Below, one piece after another: positions 55,474-63,673 of a stretch of 64,000 bases of DNA. Made by a program: the position numbers and the translations under genes. A model generated the notes under the pieces. It was not told where the DNA came from, ran no database searches, and was given only the letters and a program-made list of their open reading frames with translations. Source of the DNA: Anaerotruncus massiliensis (ex Togo et al. 2026) (GTDB lineage: Bacteria; Bacillota; Clostridia; Oscillospirales; Ruminococcaceae). Numbering within the stretch: the first letter of the stretch is position 1; each line of letters opens with the position of its first letter. The stretch covers positions 1,907,501 through 1,971,500 of the forward strand of contig NZ_LT962687.1 of NCBI RefSeq assembly GCF_900199635.1, written 5' to 3'.

Positions 55474-57177
55474 TTATTCCGTTTTGATTTTAACGCCGCA
55501 GGGATGGGCCGGCGAAAAGTCGTATCCCACCTTGCCCATGACCGATTCGTAGACCGTCCAGCCCCCCGAGAGGTTGTGGCACTCATAGCCGTGCTGCATG
55601 AGGATGCGGCAGGCGAGGTAGCTGCGCAGCGCGGTGCCGCAGGTGAGATAGACCGGCTTGCCCCGCGGGAACTCGTCGAGATGATCGCGCAGCCCGTCGA
55701 TCGGCACGTTTTTGAAGCCGTCGATGCGGCCCTGCGCGTATTCCTCCGGCGAACGGGTGTCGACGAGGGTGACGCTTCCGTCGCGCGGGAGGGCCGCGAC
55801 CTCGTCCCAGTGGAACTGCCGCACCCTGCCGGCAAGGAGATTTTCGATCACGAAGCCCGCGATGTTGACGGGGTCCTTCGCGGAGGAGAAGGGCGGAGCG
55901 TAGCAGAGCTCGAGCTCCGCCAGGTCGGCGGCGGTCATGCCCGCGCGGATAGCGGTCGCCAGCACGTCGCAGCGCTTGTCGACGCCGTCGAAGCCCACGA
56001 GCTGGGCGCCGAGGATCTTCCCCGTCCCCCGCTCGAAGACCACCTTCATCTCGAGGTTCCGCGCGCCGGGGTAATAGGCCGCGTGGGAGGTCCCGTGGAT
56101 GTGCACCTTGTCACAGTCGAGCCCCGCGGCCTTCGCCGCGCGCTCGTTGAGGCCGGTCGTCGCGACGGCCATGTCGAAGAGCTTGAGCACCGACGAGCCC
56201 TGGGTGCCGCGGTATACGCTGGGGATGCCCGCAAGGTTGTCGGCCGCGATGCGGCCCTGCTTGTTCGCCGGGCCCGCGAGCGGGATGTAGCCAGGCGCGC
56301 CCGTCACGAAGTCGGTGATCTCCACCGCGTCCCCCACCGCGTAAATGTCGGGATCGGAGGTGCGCATGTGGGGATCGACGACAATCGCGCCGCGCGGGTT
56401 GACCGTAAGCCCCGCCTCCTTCGCAAGACGGCCGTCGGGGCGCACCCCGATCGACAGCAGCACGAGGTCGGCGTTCAGGACGCCCCGCTCGAGGGAGACG
56501 GTCACGCCGCCGTCCGGCGCGGGGGAAAAGGCCTTCACGCCGTTTTGCAGCAGCAGGCGCACCCCCTTGGAGGCGAGGTAGCGCTCGACGAAGCTGGCCA
56601 TGTCGTAGTCGAGCGGGCCGATCACATGGTCCGCCAGCTCGACGACGGTGACCGAAAGCCCCGCCCGCGTGAGATTCTCCGCCATCTCGACGCCGATGTA
56701 CCCGCCGCCGACCACCACCGCCGTCCTGGGGCGCGCCTCCTCGACGAAGGCGCGGATGCGGTAGGTGTCGGGAACGGTGCGCAGGGTGAAGATCCGCTCG
56801 TGTTCGATGCCGGGGATGGGGGGCCGCAGCGGTTCCGCGCCCGGCGAGAGCAGGAGCTTGTCGTAGGCTTCGGTGTAGCTTTCGCCGGTCGCGGCGACGC
56901 GGACGGTCACCGTCCTCTTCGCGCGGTCGATCGAGACGACCTCGCAGCCGGTGCGCACGTCGATGTTGAAGCGCTCCTTAAAGTTCTGCGGGGTCTGGAG
57001 AGTCAGCGATTTCTTGTCGGTGATCTCGCCGCCGATATAATAGGGCAGCCCGCAGTTCGCATAGGAGATATACTCGCCGCGCTCAAAAACGACGATCTGC
57101 GCCTCTTCGTCCAGCCGGCGCAGCCGCGCCGCGGCCGACGCGCCGCCCGCGACGCCGCCGACGATCAGTACCTTCAT
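55474..57177 (-). CDS. CoA-disulfide reductase with C-terminal rhodanese domain
   Basis: The 567-residue flavoprotein has VGGVAGGASAAARLRRLD at the start, the active Cys in SYANCGLPYYIGG (about residue 43), an NAD domain (VVVGGGYIGVEMAENLTRAG) and a C-terminal rhodanese domain with CGTALRS. This CoADR-Rhd architecture reduces CoA disulfide, CoA persulfide or polysulfide with NAD(P)H. The ATG at 57177 has AAGGAGG upstream; the longer frame covers trxA. It follows trxA by 20 bases. Confidence 0.93.
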   Translation of the reverse strand: MKVLIVGGVAGGASAAARLRRLDEEAQIVVFERGEYISYANCGLPYYIGGEITDKKSLTLQTPQNFKERFNIDVRTGCEVVSIDRAKRTVTVRVAATGESYTEAYDKLLLSPGAEPLRPPIPGIEHERIFTLRTVPDTYRIRAFVEEARPRTAVVVGGGYIGVEMAENLTRAGLSVTVVELADHVIGPLDYDMASFVERYLASKGVRLLLQNGVKAFSPAPDGGVTVSLERGVLNADLVLLSIGVRPDGRLAKEAGLTVNPRGAIVVDPHMRTSDPDIYAVGDAVEITDFVTGAPGYIPLAGPANKQGRIAADNLAGIPSVYRGTQGSSVLKLFDMAVATTGLNERAAKAAGLDCDKVHIHGTSHAAYYPGARNLEMKVVFERGTGKILGAQLVGFDGVDKRCDVLATAIRAGMTAADLAELELCYAPPFSSAKDPVNIAGFVIENLLAGRVRQFHWDEVAALPRDGSVTLVDTRSPEEYAQGRIDGFKNVPIDGLRDHLDEFPRGKPVYLTCGTALRSYLACRILMQHGYECHNLSGGWTVYESVMGKVGYDFSPAHPCGVKIKTE

Positions 57178-57197
57178 TTCGCTCCCCTCCTTTCCGA

Positions 57198-57509
57198 TCA
57201 GCCGAGCATGTTCAGGATCGCCTGTTTGCTCTGCACGCCCACGCGGGTGGCGACCGCCTTGCCCTGCTTCATCACGACGAGGGTCGGGATGCTCATGACG
57301 CCGAACTGCGCCGCGAGCTCGGGTTGCTCGTCGACGTTCACCTTGCCGACCTTCGCGCGCCCGTCGACCTCCGCCGCCACCTGGTCCACGATCGGGGAAA
57401 CCATGCGGCAGGGCCCGCACCAGGGCGCCCAGAAGTCCAGGAGCACCGCCTGGTCGGACTGTAAAACCTCTGTGGTGAAATTATCCTTGGTCAAAGTTTT
57501 GACTGACAT
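57198..57509 (-). CDS. trxA: Thioredoxin
   Basis: The 103-residue protein is a classical thioredoxin: FWAPWCGPCRM (Cys31, Cys34), VNVDEQPELAAQFGVMSIPT with the cis-Pro, and GKAVATRVG. It is first in a two-gene operon with the CoA-disulfide reductase, and would also serve the nearby peroxiredoxin. Confidence 0.96.
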   Translation of the reverse strand: MSVKTLTKDNFTTEVLQSDQAVLLDFWAPWCGPCRMVSPIVDQVAAEVDGRAKVGKVNVDEQPELAAQFGVMSIPTLVVMKQGKAVATRVGVQSKQAILNMLG

Positions 57510-57550
57510 ATCATCTGCCTCCTTGTTTTGCGGTTGTTTGGTATGGCTCT

Positions 57551-57590
57551 ATTATATACCTTTTTGGTGTTGTTACGGTGACTAGGTCAC
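57551..57590 (-). promoter_or_regulatory. trxA promoter with a GTGAC-N3-GTCAC box in place of a -35
   Basis: A perfect TATAAT (57551-57556) has no good -35 at 16-18 bases. Instead the dyad GTGACTAGGTCAC (57578-57590) is centred about 40 bases before the predicted start, the class II position of Crp/Fnr activators. It also lies upstream of the divergent SDR gene. Confidence 0.65.
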
Positions 57591-57672
57591 ACTTCCCCCG
57601 GGGGCGCATGGAAAGCGGGCCCGCGGCATATGATTCAGCATGGTACCCAACTTTATCACAAGGGGTGGCAAG

Positions 57673-58581
57673 ATGTATCCCGTCTACGACTATCTCAAAA
57701 CCGAAACGAAATGCGAGGAGGTGCCCGTCGCCTTCCCGCCCCAGCAGCAGGACCGCCAGCCGGGCATGGAGGCCGTCATGCAGCCCCGGCCGATCTCGGA
57801 GAACGCCTGCGCCGCCGGGGGCGGCCGCCTGTGCGACCGGGTCGCGCTCATCACCGGGGGCGACAGCGGCATCGGGCGCGCCGTCGCCTACGCCTTCGCG
57901 AAGGAGGGCGCGGACGTGGCGGTCGCCTACCTCTGCGAGGAGCAGGACGCCGCCGAGACGAAAGCCCATGTCGAGGAGCTCGGGCGGCGGTGCCTGCTGC
58001 TGCCCGGCGACCTGCGCGACCCCGCCTGCTGCCGCGCCGCCGTCGAGCGGACGGTGGGGTGCTACGGCAAGCTGAACGTTCTCGTCAACAACCACGCCGT
58101 CCAATTCATCCGCCGGAGCATCCTGGACATCACCCGAGAGCAGCTTCTCGCCACCTTTGAAACGAATATCCTCTCCTATTTCTATCTCATCCAGGCCGCG
58201 CTCCCCCATCTCGGCCGCGGCAGCTCGATCATCAACACCACCTCCGTCACCGCCTACGCGGGCGAGCCGCTGCTCATCGATTACAGCGCCACCAAGGGCG
58301 CGGTCATGGCGCTCACCCGTTCCCTCTCCCTCTCGCTCGAGGGACAGGGCGTGCGCGTCAACGCCGTCGCCCCCGGCCCCATCTGGACCCCGCTCATCCC
58401 CGCCTCCTACTCCGCGCGGGAGGTCCAGACCTTCGGCACCGATACCTCCCGCGTGCCCATGCTGCGCGCCGGACAGCCGTTCGAGGTTGCCTCCAGCTAC
58501 GTCTTCCTCGCGTCGGACGACGCGAGCTATATGAGCGGCCAGGTCCTGCACCCCAACGGCGGGAAGATCGTCGGGTCCTGA
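57673..58581 (+). CDS. Short-chain dehydrogenase/reductase (YhdF-like)
   Basis: The 302-residue protein has the SDR motifs ALITGGDSGIGRAVAYAFAK, VNNHAVQF, and YSATKGAVMALTRSL (Tyr and Lys of the active site), and a roughly 45-residue N-terminal extension with AFPPQQQDRQPGMEAVM as in B. subtilis YhdF/YhxC-type general stress SDRs. The ATG at 57673 is chosen over one at 57640 because AAGGGG is near it. It is divergent from trxA. Confidence 0.9.
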   Translation: MYPVYDYLKTETKCEEVPVAFPPQQQDRQPGMEAVMQPRPISENACAAGGGRLCDRVALITGGDSGIGRAVAYAFAKEGADVAVAYLCEEQDAAETKAHVEELGRRCLLLPGDLRDPACCRAAVERTVGCYGKLNVLVNNHAVQFIRRSILDITREQLLATFETNILSYFYLIQAALPHLGRGSSIINTTSVTAYAGEPLLIDYSATKGAVMALTRSLSLSLEGQGVRVNAVAPGPIWTPLIPASYSAREVQTFGTDTSRVPMLRAGQPFEVASSYVFLASDDASYMSGQVLHPNGGKIVGS

Positions 58582-58596
58582 AGACGCGCAAAATCG

Positions 58597-58627
58597 AAAA
58601 CGCCCGTTTGACAACGGGCGTTTTTTT
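58597..58627 (+). terminator. Terminator of the SDR gene
   Basis: AAAACGCCCG pairs with CGGGCGTTTT and is followed by further T residues (T7 in all). Confidence 0.9.
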
Positions 58628-58685
58628 GCATATTTTCCTGCCGCGCGCAAACAATAATCCCATCAAAAATCCGGGAGGTCACGCT

Positions 58686-59069
58686 ATGGAACATCCAACC
58701 TTCCTCTACTGTGAGGACTGTAAAAAAATCGCCACCGTCATCGAGGGCAGCCCGACGCTCGCCTGCTGCGGCGACCCGATGAAGGCGCTGCGCGCCAACA
58801 CGTCGGACGGCGCCGCCGAAAAGCATGTCCCCGTCGTCAAAAAGCAGGGAAGCACCGTTGAAGTCTGCGTCGGCGACGTGCCGCATCCGATGAGCAGGGA
58901 GCACAGCATCGGCTGGGTCTGCCTCGTCACGAAGGAGGGCTGGCAGCTCAAAAAGCTGCCCGTCGACCGCGACCCGGTCGCAAAGTTCGCCCTCTCCGAA
59001 GGCGACGCGCCCGAGGCGGCCTACGCCTGGTGCAACCTGCACGGCCTGTGGAAGGCCGACATCCATTAA
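58686..59069 (+). CDS. dfx: Desulfoferrodoxin (superoxide reductase)
   Basis: The 127-residue protein has an N-terminal desulforedoxin-type iron site (YCEDCKK and LACCGDPM, four Cys) and the SOR domain with the catalytic EKHVPVV, the His ligand in HPMSREHSIGWV and the Cys/His of CNLHGLW. It reduces superoxide to H2O2 without making O2, the anaerobe's solution. GGGAGGT precedes the ATG. It ends the oxidative-stress group; a mini-protein gene follows 17 bases later. Confidence 0.95.
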   Translation: MEHPTFLYCEDCKKIATVIEGSPTLACCGDPMKALRANTSDGAAEKHVPVVKKQGSTVEVCVGDVPHPMSREHSIGWVCLVTKEGWQLKKLPVDRDPVAKFALSEGDAPEAAYAWCNLHGLWKADIH

Positions 59070-59086
59070 ATCTGCGAGGTGAGAGT

Positions 59087-59269
59087 ATGCCCAGATCCAA
59101 CTATCCCGGCGGGCTGAACGAAATGCTCAGCTGCGACGATACCGCCAAATCCTATTTCATGTCCCTGCCCGACTACGTGCAGGGGATGATCCAGCAGCGC
59201 TGCGGCAACGTCCACAGCATCGACGAGCTGCACCGCTACGCCGAAAACCTCATGGCCGGCGACAAATAA
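59087..59269 (+). CDS. Mini-protein 1 of a paralogous set (60 residues)
   Basis: The 60-residue protein has GAGGTG before its ATG. Residues 20-56 form a core AKSYFMSLPDYVQGMIQQRC ... SIDELHRYAENLM that aligns without gaps to those of the genes at 59581 and 59844. It is acidic to neutral, helical, with no signal or membrane segment. It lies 17 bases after dfx and is probably in the same transcript. Function unknown. Confidence 0.8.
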   Translation: MPRSNYPGGLNEMLSCDDTAKSYFMSLPDYVQGMIQQRCGNVHSIDELHRYAENLMAGDK

Positions 59270-59302
59270 AAAACGGCGGAGGGTGCGCCCTCCGCCGAAA
59301 AA
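59268..59302 (-). terminator. Terminator of the 70-residue gene
   Basis: CGGCGGAGG pairs with CCTCCGCCG around GTGCGC, with T6 on the minus-strand side. Confidence 0.85.
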
Positions 59303-59303
59303 G

Positions 59304-59516
59304 CTACAGTTCTTTGAGCCGCGCGACCACCCGGTCGAGCTGCGCCCGCGGGACGAAGCGCCCCGCGTACTGCATCGCCGTGCCCAGCTGCATGCCGCGG
59401 AACCGCGCCGCCATCGGGCTGGCGAGCACCTTTGGGTAGGCGCGCTGTATCATCGCGCGCGCGTTCGGATTGGCGAGGATCTCGCCGATCGTGATGCGCC
59501 CGTTTCTCAAATCCAT
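59304..59516 (-). CDS. 70-residue helical protein, unknown
   Basis: The ATG at 59516 has GAGGTG 5 bases upstream. The product starts MDLRNGRITIGEILANPNAR and continues with LASPMAARFRGMQLGTAM; the pattern IGEILANP...P..A....GM recalls short C-terminal modules found on some hydrolases, here standing alone. It is basic, with no signal. It is oppositely oriented amid the mini-protein genes and has its own terminator. Confidence 0.7.
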   Translation of the reverse strand: MDLRNGRITIGEILANPNARAMIQRAYPKVLASPMAARFRGMQLGTAMQYAGRFVPRAQLDRVVARLKEL

Positions 59517-59580
59517 TGCTTCACCTCCCCGTTTGGGGGATAGCCCATTGTATGCCGCGCGGCGGAAAGGAGTTCCCACC

Positions 59581-59784
59581 ATGCAAAACTATGCCAACGG
59601 TCCCGAGATCCCCATGGGGTTCGGCATGGCGCTCGCCGAAAACATGCCCGCCATGGAGTATTTCGCCTCGCTGAGCCACGAGCAGCAGCAGGCCGTCATC
59701 GCGCACACCCACCAGATCCGCTCCAAAAAGGAGATGCAGGCCTACGTCCGCAGCCTTGTGGAGCAGCCGCCCTCCTTTTATTAG
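59581..59784 (+). CDS. Mini-protein 2 of a paralogous set (67 residues)
   Basis: The 67-residue protein has AAAGGAG 8 bases before the ATG. Its core (residues 24-60) AMEYFASLSHEQQQAVIAHT ... EMQAYVRSLV aligns without gaps to the cores of the mini-proteins at 59087 and 59844 but is the most diverged, lacking the YVQ motif. A Met/Gly-rich N-terminus (PMGFGMALAENMP) is unique to it. Function unknown. Confidence 0.8.
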   Translation: MQNYANGPEIPMGFGMALAENMPAMEYFASLSHEQQQAVIAHTHQIRSKKEMQAYVRSLVEQPPSFY

Positions 59785-59843
59785 GAGAACTTTCCAGTTT
59801 AGGGGGCTTTCCCCCGTCCATACTATTACCGGAGGTGGCAAAC

Positions 59844-59996
59844 ATGCCCGAATGTTTTGAAAATCCGCAGATGCAGCAGTATTTTTCCTCCCTGCCCGTC
59901 TATGTTCAGGAGACGATCAAGCAGAGCGCGCCCAAGATTACCAACGAGGACGAGCTCCGCAAGTTCGCGGAAAACCTGATGCAGAGCAACGGATAA
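59844..59996 (+). CDS. Mini-protein 3 of a paralogous set (50 residues)
   Basis: The ATG at 59844 follows GGAGGTG with a 6-base gap. The 50-residue product is MPECFENPQ plus the core MQQYFSSLPVYVQETIKQSA ... EDELRKFAENLM, closest to mini-protein 1. A terminator follows. It is too short for many gene callers, but the ribosome site and the shared core support it. Confidence 0.8.
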   Translation: MPECFENPQMQQYFSSLPVYVQETIKQSAPKITNEDELRKFAENLMQSNG

Positions 59997-60000
59997 AGCC

Positions 60001-60038
60001 CGAAGGCCCCCCGCTGAAGCGGGGGGCCTTCGCTTTTT
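60001..60038 (+). terminator. Terminator of the mini-protein genes
   Basis: GAAGGCCCCCCGC pairs with GCGGGGGGCCTTC around TGAA and is followed by GC and T5. Confidence 0.9.
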
Positions 60039-60072
60039 CCGGGCCGGCCGGCACGCCGAATAACGCGTGCCG

Positions 60073-61977
60073 TCAACCCGGGGCTTGCTCTTTTCCGCAG
60101 CGGGAGGGCGCGGGGGCCTCCTCCTGGCGCCGCAGCTCCCGTTCATAGTCCTCCTGTGTCATGGGGTGGTAGAAGACGAAGCCCTGGACATAGTCGCAGC
60201 CCACTTCCCGCAGCCGCCGCACCTGCTCCGGCGTCTCGATCCCCTCCGCCACCGTGTGGATGTGAAACCTGTGCACCAAATCGACGACGCCCTGGATGAT
60301 GGCCCACTCCCGCTCCTCGTCCGTCCCGTCCTCGAAGAAAAAGCGGTCGATCTTCAGCGTGTCCGCCGGCAGGTCCTTCAGCAGGCTCAGGGAGGAGTAG
60401 CCCTTGCCAAAATCGTCGATCGAGCAGGCAAATCCCGCCTGCTTCAGCGCGTTGACCGTCCGGAGGAGCAGGCCGGCGTTGTCGAGGACGATGGACTCGG
60501 TGAACTCGATCTCCAACAGCTCCGGAGGGATTTGGAACCTGTCCCGGATCTCCACATAGCGGTCCACGAACCCCTCGTCATAGAACTGCAGCCGGGACAC
60601 GTTGACGGATACCGGCAGCGCGGACTCTCCCGCGTCCAGCCGGCCGCGCAGCCAGCGGCAGACCTCCTCCATGACGTACTGGTCCAATTGCCCGATCATG
60701 AACTTCCGCTCAAAGACCGGGATGAACTGATCGGGCGGGATGACCCGCCCCCCGCTGAGCTTCCAGCGGACCAGCGCCTCGGAGGAGGCGATCCTCCCCG
60801 TGCGCAGGTCCACCTTCGGCTGGTAATAGACGACGAACTCCCGGCGCTCGAGGGCGGAAGCCATCCGGCTCTCGATGTCCTTCTCCTCCCACAGCTTGCG
60901 GCGGATGCTGTCGTCGTAATAGACATAGTTGGGGCTGGTTTTGGTTTTGACCATCTTGCGCGCAAAGCCCGCCCGGTCCATGAGCCCCCCGACGCCGAGC
61001 TTTTCGACCACGTCCCCCACGCAGCAGATTCCGCAACAGGTGGACAGGCTCTGCCGTCCGGGCGAGCTGCGCATATACGCGGTAATCTTCCGGTCGGCCT
61101 CCCGCTGGCGCGCGGCCGCCTCCTCCTTCCGGTCATACCGCAGCAGCAGCACGAAATTGTCGGCCGAGACCCGGCCGCACAATTCCCGCTCCCGCAGCCC
61201 GGCGCGAAGGATCTCCCCATACCGGGCCAGCACCTCGTCGCCGTAGGCGTACCCGAACATGTCGTTGATATACTTGAAATCCACGAAATCCGTACAGATC
61301 ACGGCGTACCGCTCATTCCCCGCCCGGTCCAGCAGGGTCTGGGCCTTCTCCTTGAAGGCGTCGATCTGGTAGGCCCCGGTCAGCGGATCCCGCTGCGCCA
61401 GATCGCTCAGCCGCTGGTTGGTGCTCTCCAGCAGGAGCAGCTTTTTCGAGGCCGCCCAGAAGATGAACAACCAGGTCGCCAGCATGATGCCCAGCATGAC
61501 GGCGCACGCCGCCAGCAGGGTTTTCGACTGGCGGGTGGTATAGGCCTCGGCGGCAAAGACCGTGTCGTTGGCCTGCTCGAAATAGCGTTCGCTCAGCGTG
61601 AGCAGCGGCCCGCTGTCCTCCGCTCCCGCCCGGTACGCGTCGATGTGGTCCTTCACCTGGACCCACATGCCCTTGAGTTCCTCCAGCTCCCGCCGGTACG
61701 CCGCGTCCTTGGGGTACGGCAGGCCGTATTTCCCGCCCTCTCCGGACAGGTCCGCCAGGATGCCGTCCAGATATTCCACAAGGCCGTCGCTTGGTTGGTC
61801 CATCAGCTCCAGCTTCACCAGCCGCTGCGTGGCGCCCCGCACAATGCCCACATAGTTGATCAGCCTGCCGTAGCACTGCACCTGTGTGACCGCGTGGACC
61901 GTTATGCCGCCCAGCAGCAGCAAAGAAATGAACAAAGAAATAAGGCCGCCCTTTGCGTATCGCCTCACGACGCTCAT
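60073..61977 (-). CDS. c-di-GMP phosphodiesterase with degenerate GGDEF and active-looking EAL domain
   Basis: The 634-residue membrane protein has a signal anchor (ISLFISLLLLGGITVHAVTQ), an outside helical sensor of about 120 residues and a second membrane segment (AACAVMLGIMLATWLFIFWA). A GGDEF domain follows in which the signature is replaced by SADNF, so cyclase activity is unlikely. The EAL domain keeps SEALVRW, NVSRLQF, EFTES, IDDFGKGYSS, LKIDRFF and VAEGIET, so it probably hydrolyses c-di-GMP. Its own promoter is upstream. Confidence 0.9.
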   Translation of the reverse strand: MSVVRRYAKGGLISLFISLLLLGGITVHAVTQVQCYGRLINYVGIVRGATQRLVKLELMDQPSDGLVEYLDGILADLSGEGGKYGLPYPKDAAYRRELEELKGMWVQVKDHIDAYRAGAEDSGPLLTLSERYFEQANDTVFAAEAYTTRQSKTLLAACAVMLGIMLATWLFIFWAASKKLLLLESTNQRLSDLAQRDPLTGAYQIDAFKEKAQTLLDRAGNERYAVICTDFVDFKYINDMFGYAYGDEVLARYGEILRAGLRERELCGRVSADNFVLLLRYDRKEEAAARQREADRKITAYMRSSPGRQSLSTCCGICCVGDVVEKLGVGGLMDRAGFARKMVKTKTSPNYVYYDDSIRRKLWEEKDIESRMASALERREFVVYYQPKVDLRTGRIASSEALVRWKLSGGRVIPPDQFIPVFERKFMIGQLDQYVMEEVCRWLRGRLDAGESALPVSVNVSRLQFYDEGFVDRYVEIRDRFQIPPELLEIEFTESIVLDNAGLLLRTVNALKQAGFACSIDDFGKGYSSLSLLKDLPADTLKIDRFFFEDGTDEEREWAIIQGVVDLVHRFHIHTVAEGIETPEQVRRLREVGCDYVQGFVFYHPMTQEDYERELRRQEEAPAPSRCGKEQAPG

Positions 61978-62049
61978 CCCCCACCGCTTCCGCCGGCCGC
62001 CCAGAACAGATCGCTGCCGATCCGGCTATCGTTGTTACAGTTAAGCAAC

Positions 62050-62078
62050 ATTATACTGTAATCGACGGGAATAAGCAA
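62050..62078 (-). promoter_or_regulatory. Sigma-A promoter of the EAL gene
   Basis: TTGCTT (62073-62078), 17 bases, perfect TATAAT (62050-62055) on the minus strand. Confidence 0.85.
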
Positions 62079-62140
62079 GTTTTTTGTGACAACATCATGG
62101 ATCCTGTGGGAAAACGGCACCCACGCGCAAACAATACGAT

Positions 62141-62170
62141 AAAACAGCCGCCCGTCCGGGCGGCTGTTTT
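62141..62170. terminator. Terminator of the GNAT gene
   Basis: AAAACAGCCGCCCG pairs with CGGGCGGCTGTTTT (two-base loop or shorter stem). Confidence 0.85.
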
Positions 62171-62186
62171 AATCCCGTGAGCCCGG

Positions 62187-62786
62187 TCATACGGCCGTTT
62201 CTACAAAATGCACGGCGGAATGATCCCAATACTTTCGGTAAACGACTTCATCTTGTTTTCCATGAAAATTCAACTGGTACATCCGGAATGTCACCGGAAT
62301 ATTTTTCGGCTGCCACTGCTCCTCGTAGGAATATTGATAGCGCATCCCCAACCGGACCATGACCGCGCCGCTGCGCGGATTGTTCCGGTCGTGCGTAGCG
62401 GTAACGTATGGAAGCCCGTCCGCCTTTACACGCTCGATGACAGCCCCGCACGCCTCGGTCACAATACCCCCGTGCCAGAACTCTTTGCGCAGCCCATAAC
62501 CCAAATCATGGTGTTCTTCCATGCTGACGTTCACATAACCGATCGGAATGTTGTCACTTTTCAGACAAACGGCGTATTGATAGGCCCGCTCCTGCCTGTA
62601 GCGTTCCGCGTACCGCTCCTGCCAGAAGGCCCGTGCTTCATCCATGGACCGTAATGGAAACCACGGCAGAAAACGGTTTACCTCCCCGTCGCTGAAAATG
62701 GCAAACAAAGCGGGCAAGTCGTCTTCCGCAAATCTTCTCAAGGTCAGTCGCTCTGTCTCCAACGCGGGGGTGTTTACAGTACGCAA
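62187..62786 (-). CDS. GNAT-family N-acetyltransferase
   Basis: The 199-residue protein follows the RimJ/RimL-like pattern: TERLTLRRFAEDDLPALFAI, IGYVNVSMEEHHDLGYGLRK, HGGIVTEACGAVIERVKADG. It would acetylate a small molecule or protein N-terminus with acetyl-CoA. The start is TTG at 62786, 7 bases after GAGGTG. The codon use is more AT-rich than in the neighbours, suggesting recent gain. Confidence 0.88.
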   Translation of the reverse strand: MRTVNTPALETERLTLRRFAEDDLPALFAIFSDGEVNRFLPWFPLRSMDEARAFWQERYAERYRQERAYQYAVCLKSDNIPIGYVNVSMEEHHDLGYGLRKEFWHGGIVTEACGAVIERVKADGLPYVTATHDRNNPRSGAVMVRLGMRYQYSYEEQWQPKNIPVTFRMYQLNFHGKQDEVVYRKYWDHSAVHFVETAV

Positions 62787-62854
62787 ACCACATCACCTCG
62801 GATTTTCAATTTCTCGGCCCGCGCCTCATCCGTCCAGCGCGGACGGACGTCTCT

Positions 62855-63526
62855 TTATTCCCGCAGCAGGAGACGGTCGAATTCGTGGAAGTTCGGGATG
62901 ACCTCATACACCTCCGGCATCCGCTCAAACGCCTCCCGCCGCTCCTCCGGGGCGACCGCGATCACCTTCCCCGCGCCCGCCGCCGCTGCCGCGCGAAGCC
63001 CCGAGACCGCGTCCTCGAAGACGATGCAGTTCTTCGGCTCGAGCCCGAGCGTCTCGGCGGCCCGCAGGTAGAAGTCCGGCGCCGGCTTCCCGAGAATGGT
63101 GCCGTCGTCGTAGACGAGCTTTTCAACGTCGAACCACCGCTCCAGGCGGAAGCTCTCGATATAAAAATCCACGTTGCCCCTGCGGGACGCGGTCGCGATC
63201 GTCCGGGGGATCCCGCGCTCGCGGAGCTCGTCCAGAAGCTCCTCCGCGCCCAGCGCGAGGTGGAAGCGCGCCGGGTCCTCCCGGCAGAGCCGCCGGTAGA
63301 TCGTCTCCTTTTCCTCGACGTATTCGTCGACCTGCCGCGCGCTCAGAGCCTTCCCGGCGAGATGCTGCATGGTAAAATCGTTGTTGCGCCCGTGCACGCA
63401 CTCCCGGAACTCCCCGTCGGAAATCTCCTTCCCGAACGCCTCCCGCGCGAAGAGCCGCCACGCCCGCTCCTGCTGCTCCCCGTCGAAAAAGAGCGTCCCG
63501 TTAAAATCGAAAATGACTCCCATCAT
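62855..63526 (-). CDS. HAD-family hydrolase (beta-phosphoglucomutase-like)
   Basis: The 223-residue protein has motif I IFDFNGTLFFDGEQQ, motif II TIATASRRGN, motif III GKPAPDFYLRAAETLG and motif IV IVFEDAVSGLRAAAAAGAG. In motif I the second Asp (normally DxD) is Asn (DFNGT), as in several phosphatase-type HAD proteins. The ATG at 63526 has GGAGG 10 bases upstream; a second ATG follows immediately. Confidence 0.9.
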   Translation of the reverse strand: MMGVIFDFNGTLFFDGEQQERAWRLFAREAFGKEISDGEFRECVHGRNNDFTMQHLAGKALSARQVDEYVEEKETIYRRLCREDPARFHLALGAEELLDELRERGIPRTIATASRRGNVDFYIESFRLERWFDVEKLVYDDGTILGKPAPDFYLRAAETLGLEPKNCIVFEDAVSGLRAAAAAGAGKVIAVAPEERREAFERMPEVYEVIPNFHEFDRLLLRE

Positions 63527-63642
63527 AATGCCGGTTCCTCCCAGGCCGGGGGATTCCCTTCCCGCCGGCCGATTGTAATGTTCCGTTCCAGTATAATGCT
63601 CTCGGCCGAAAAATTCCAGCGTTTTGTTACCATATCCGGAAG

Positions 63643-63673
63643 AAAAGGGCGGAGCAGCCCGCTCCGCCCTTTT
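63643..63673 (-). terminator. Terminator of the edge membrane protein gene
   Basis: AAAAGGGCGGAGC pairs with GCTCCGCCCTTTT around a 4-base loop. Confidence 0.88.

Noticed and set aside
63573-63597. Plus-strand TTGTAA and TATAAT near 63580
   Set aside because: The spacer is 13 bases, too short for sigma-A, and no plus-strand gene follows.
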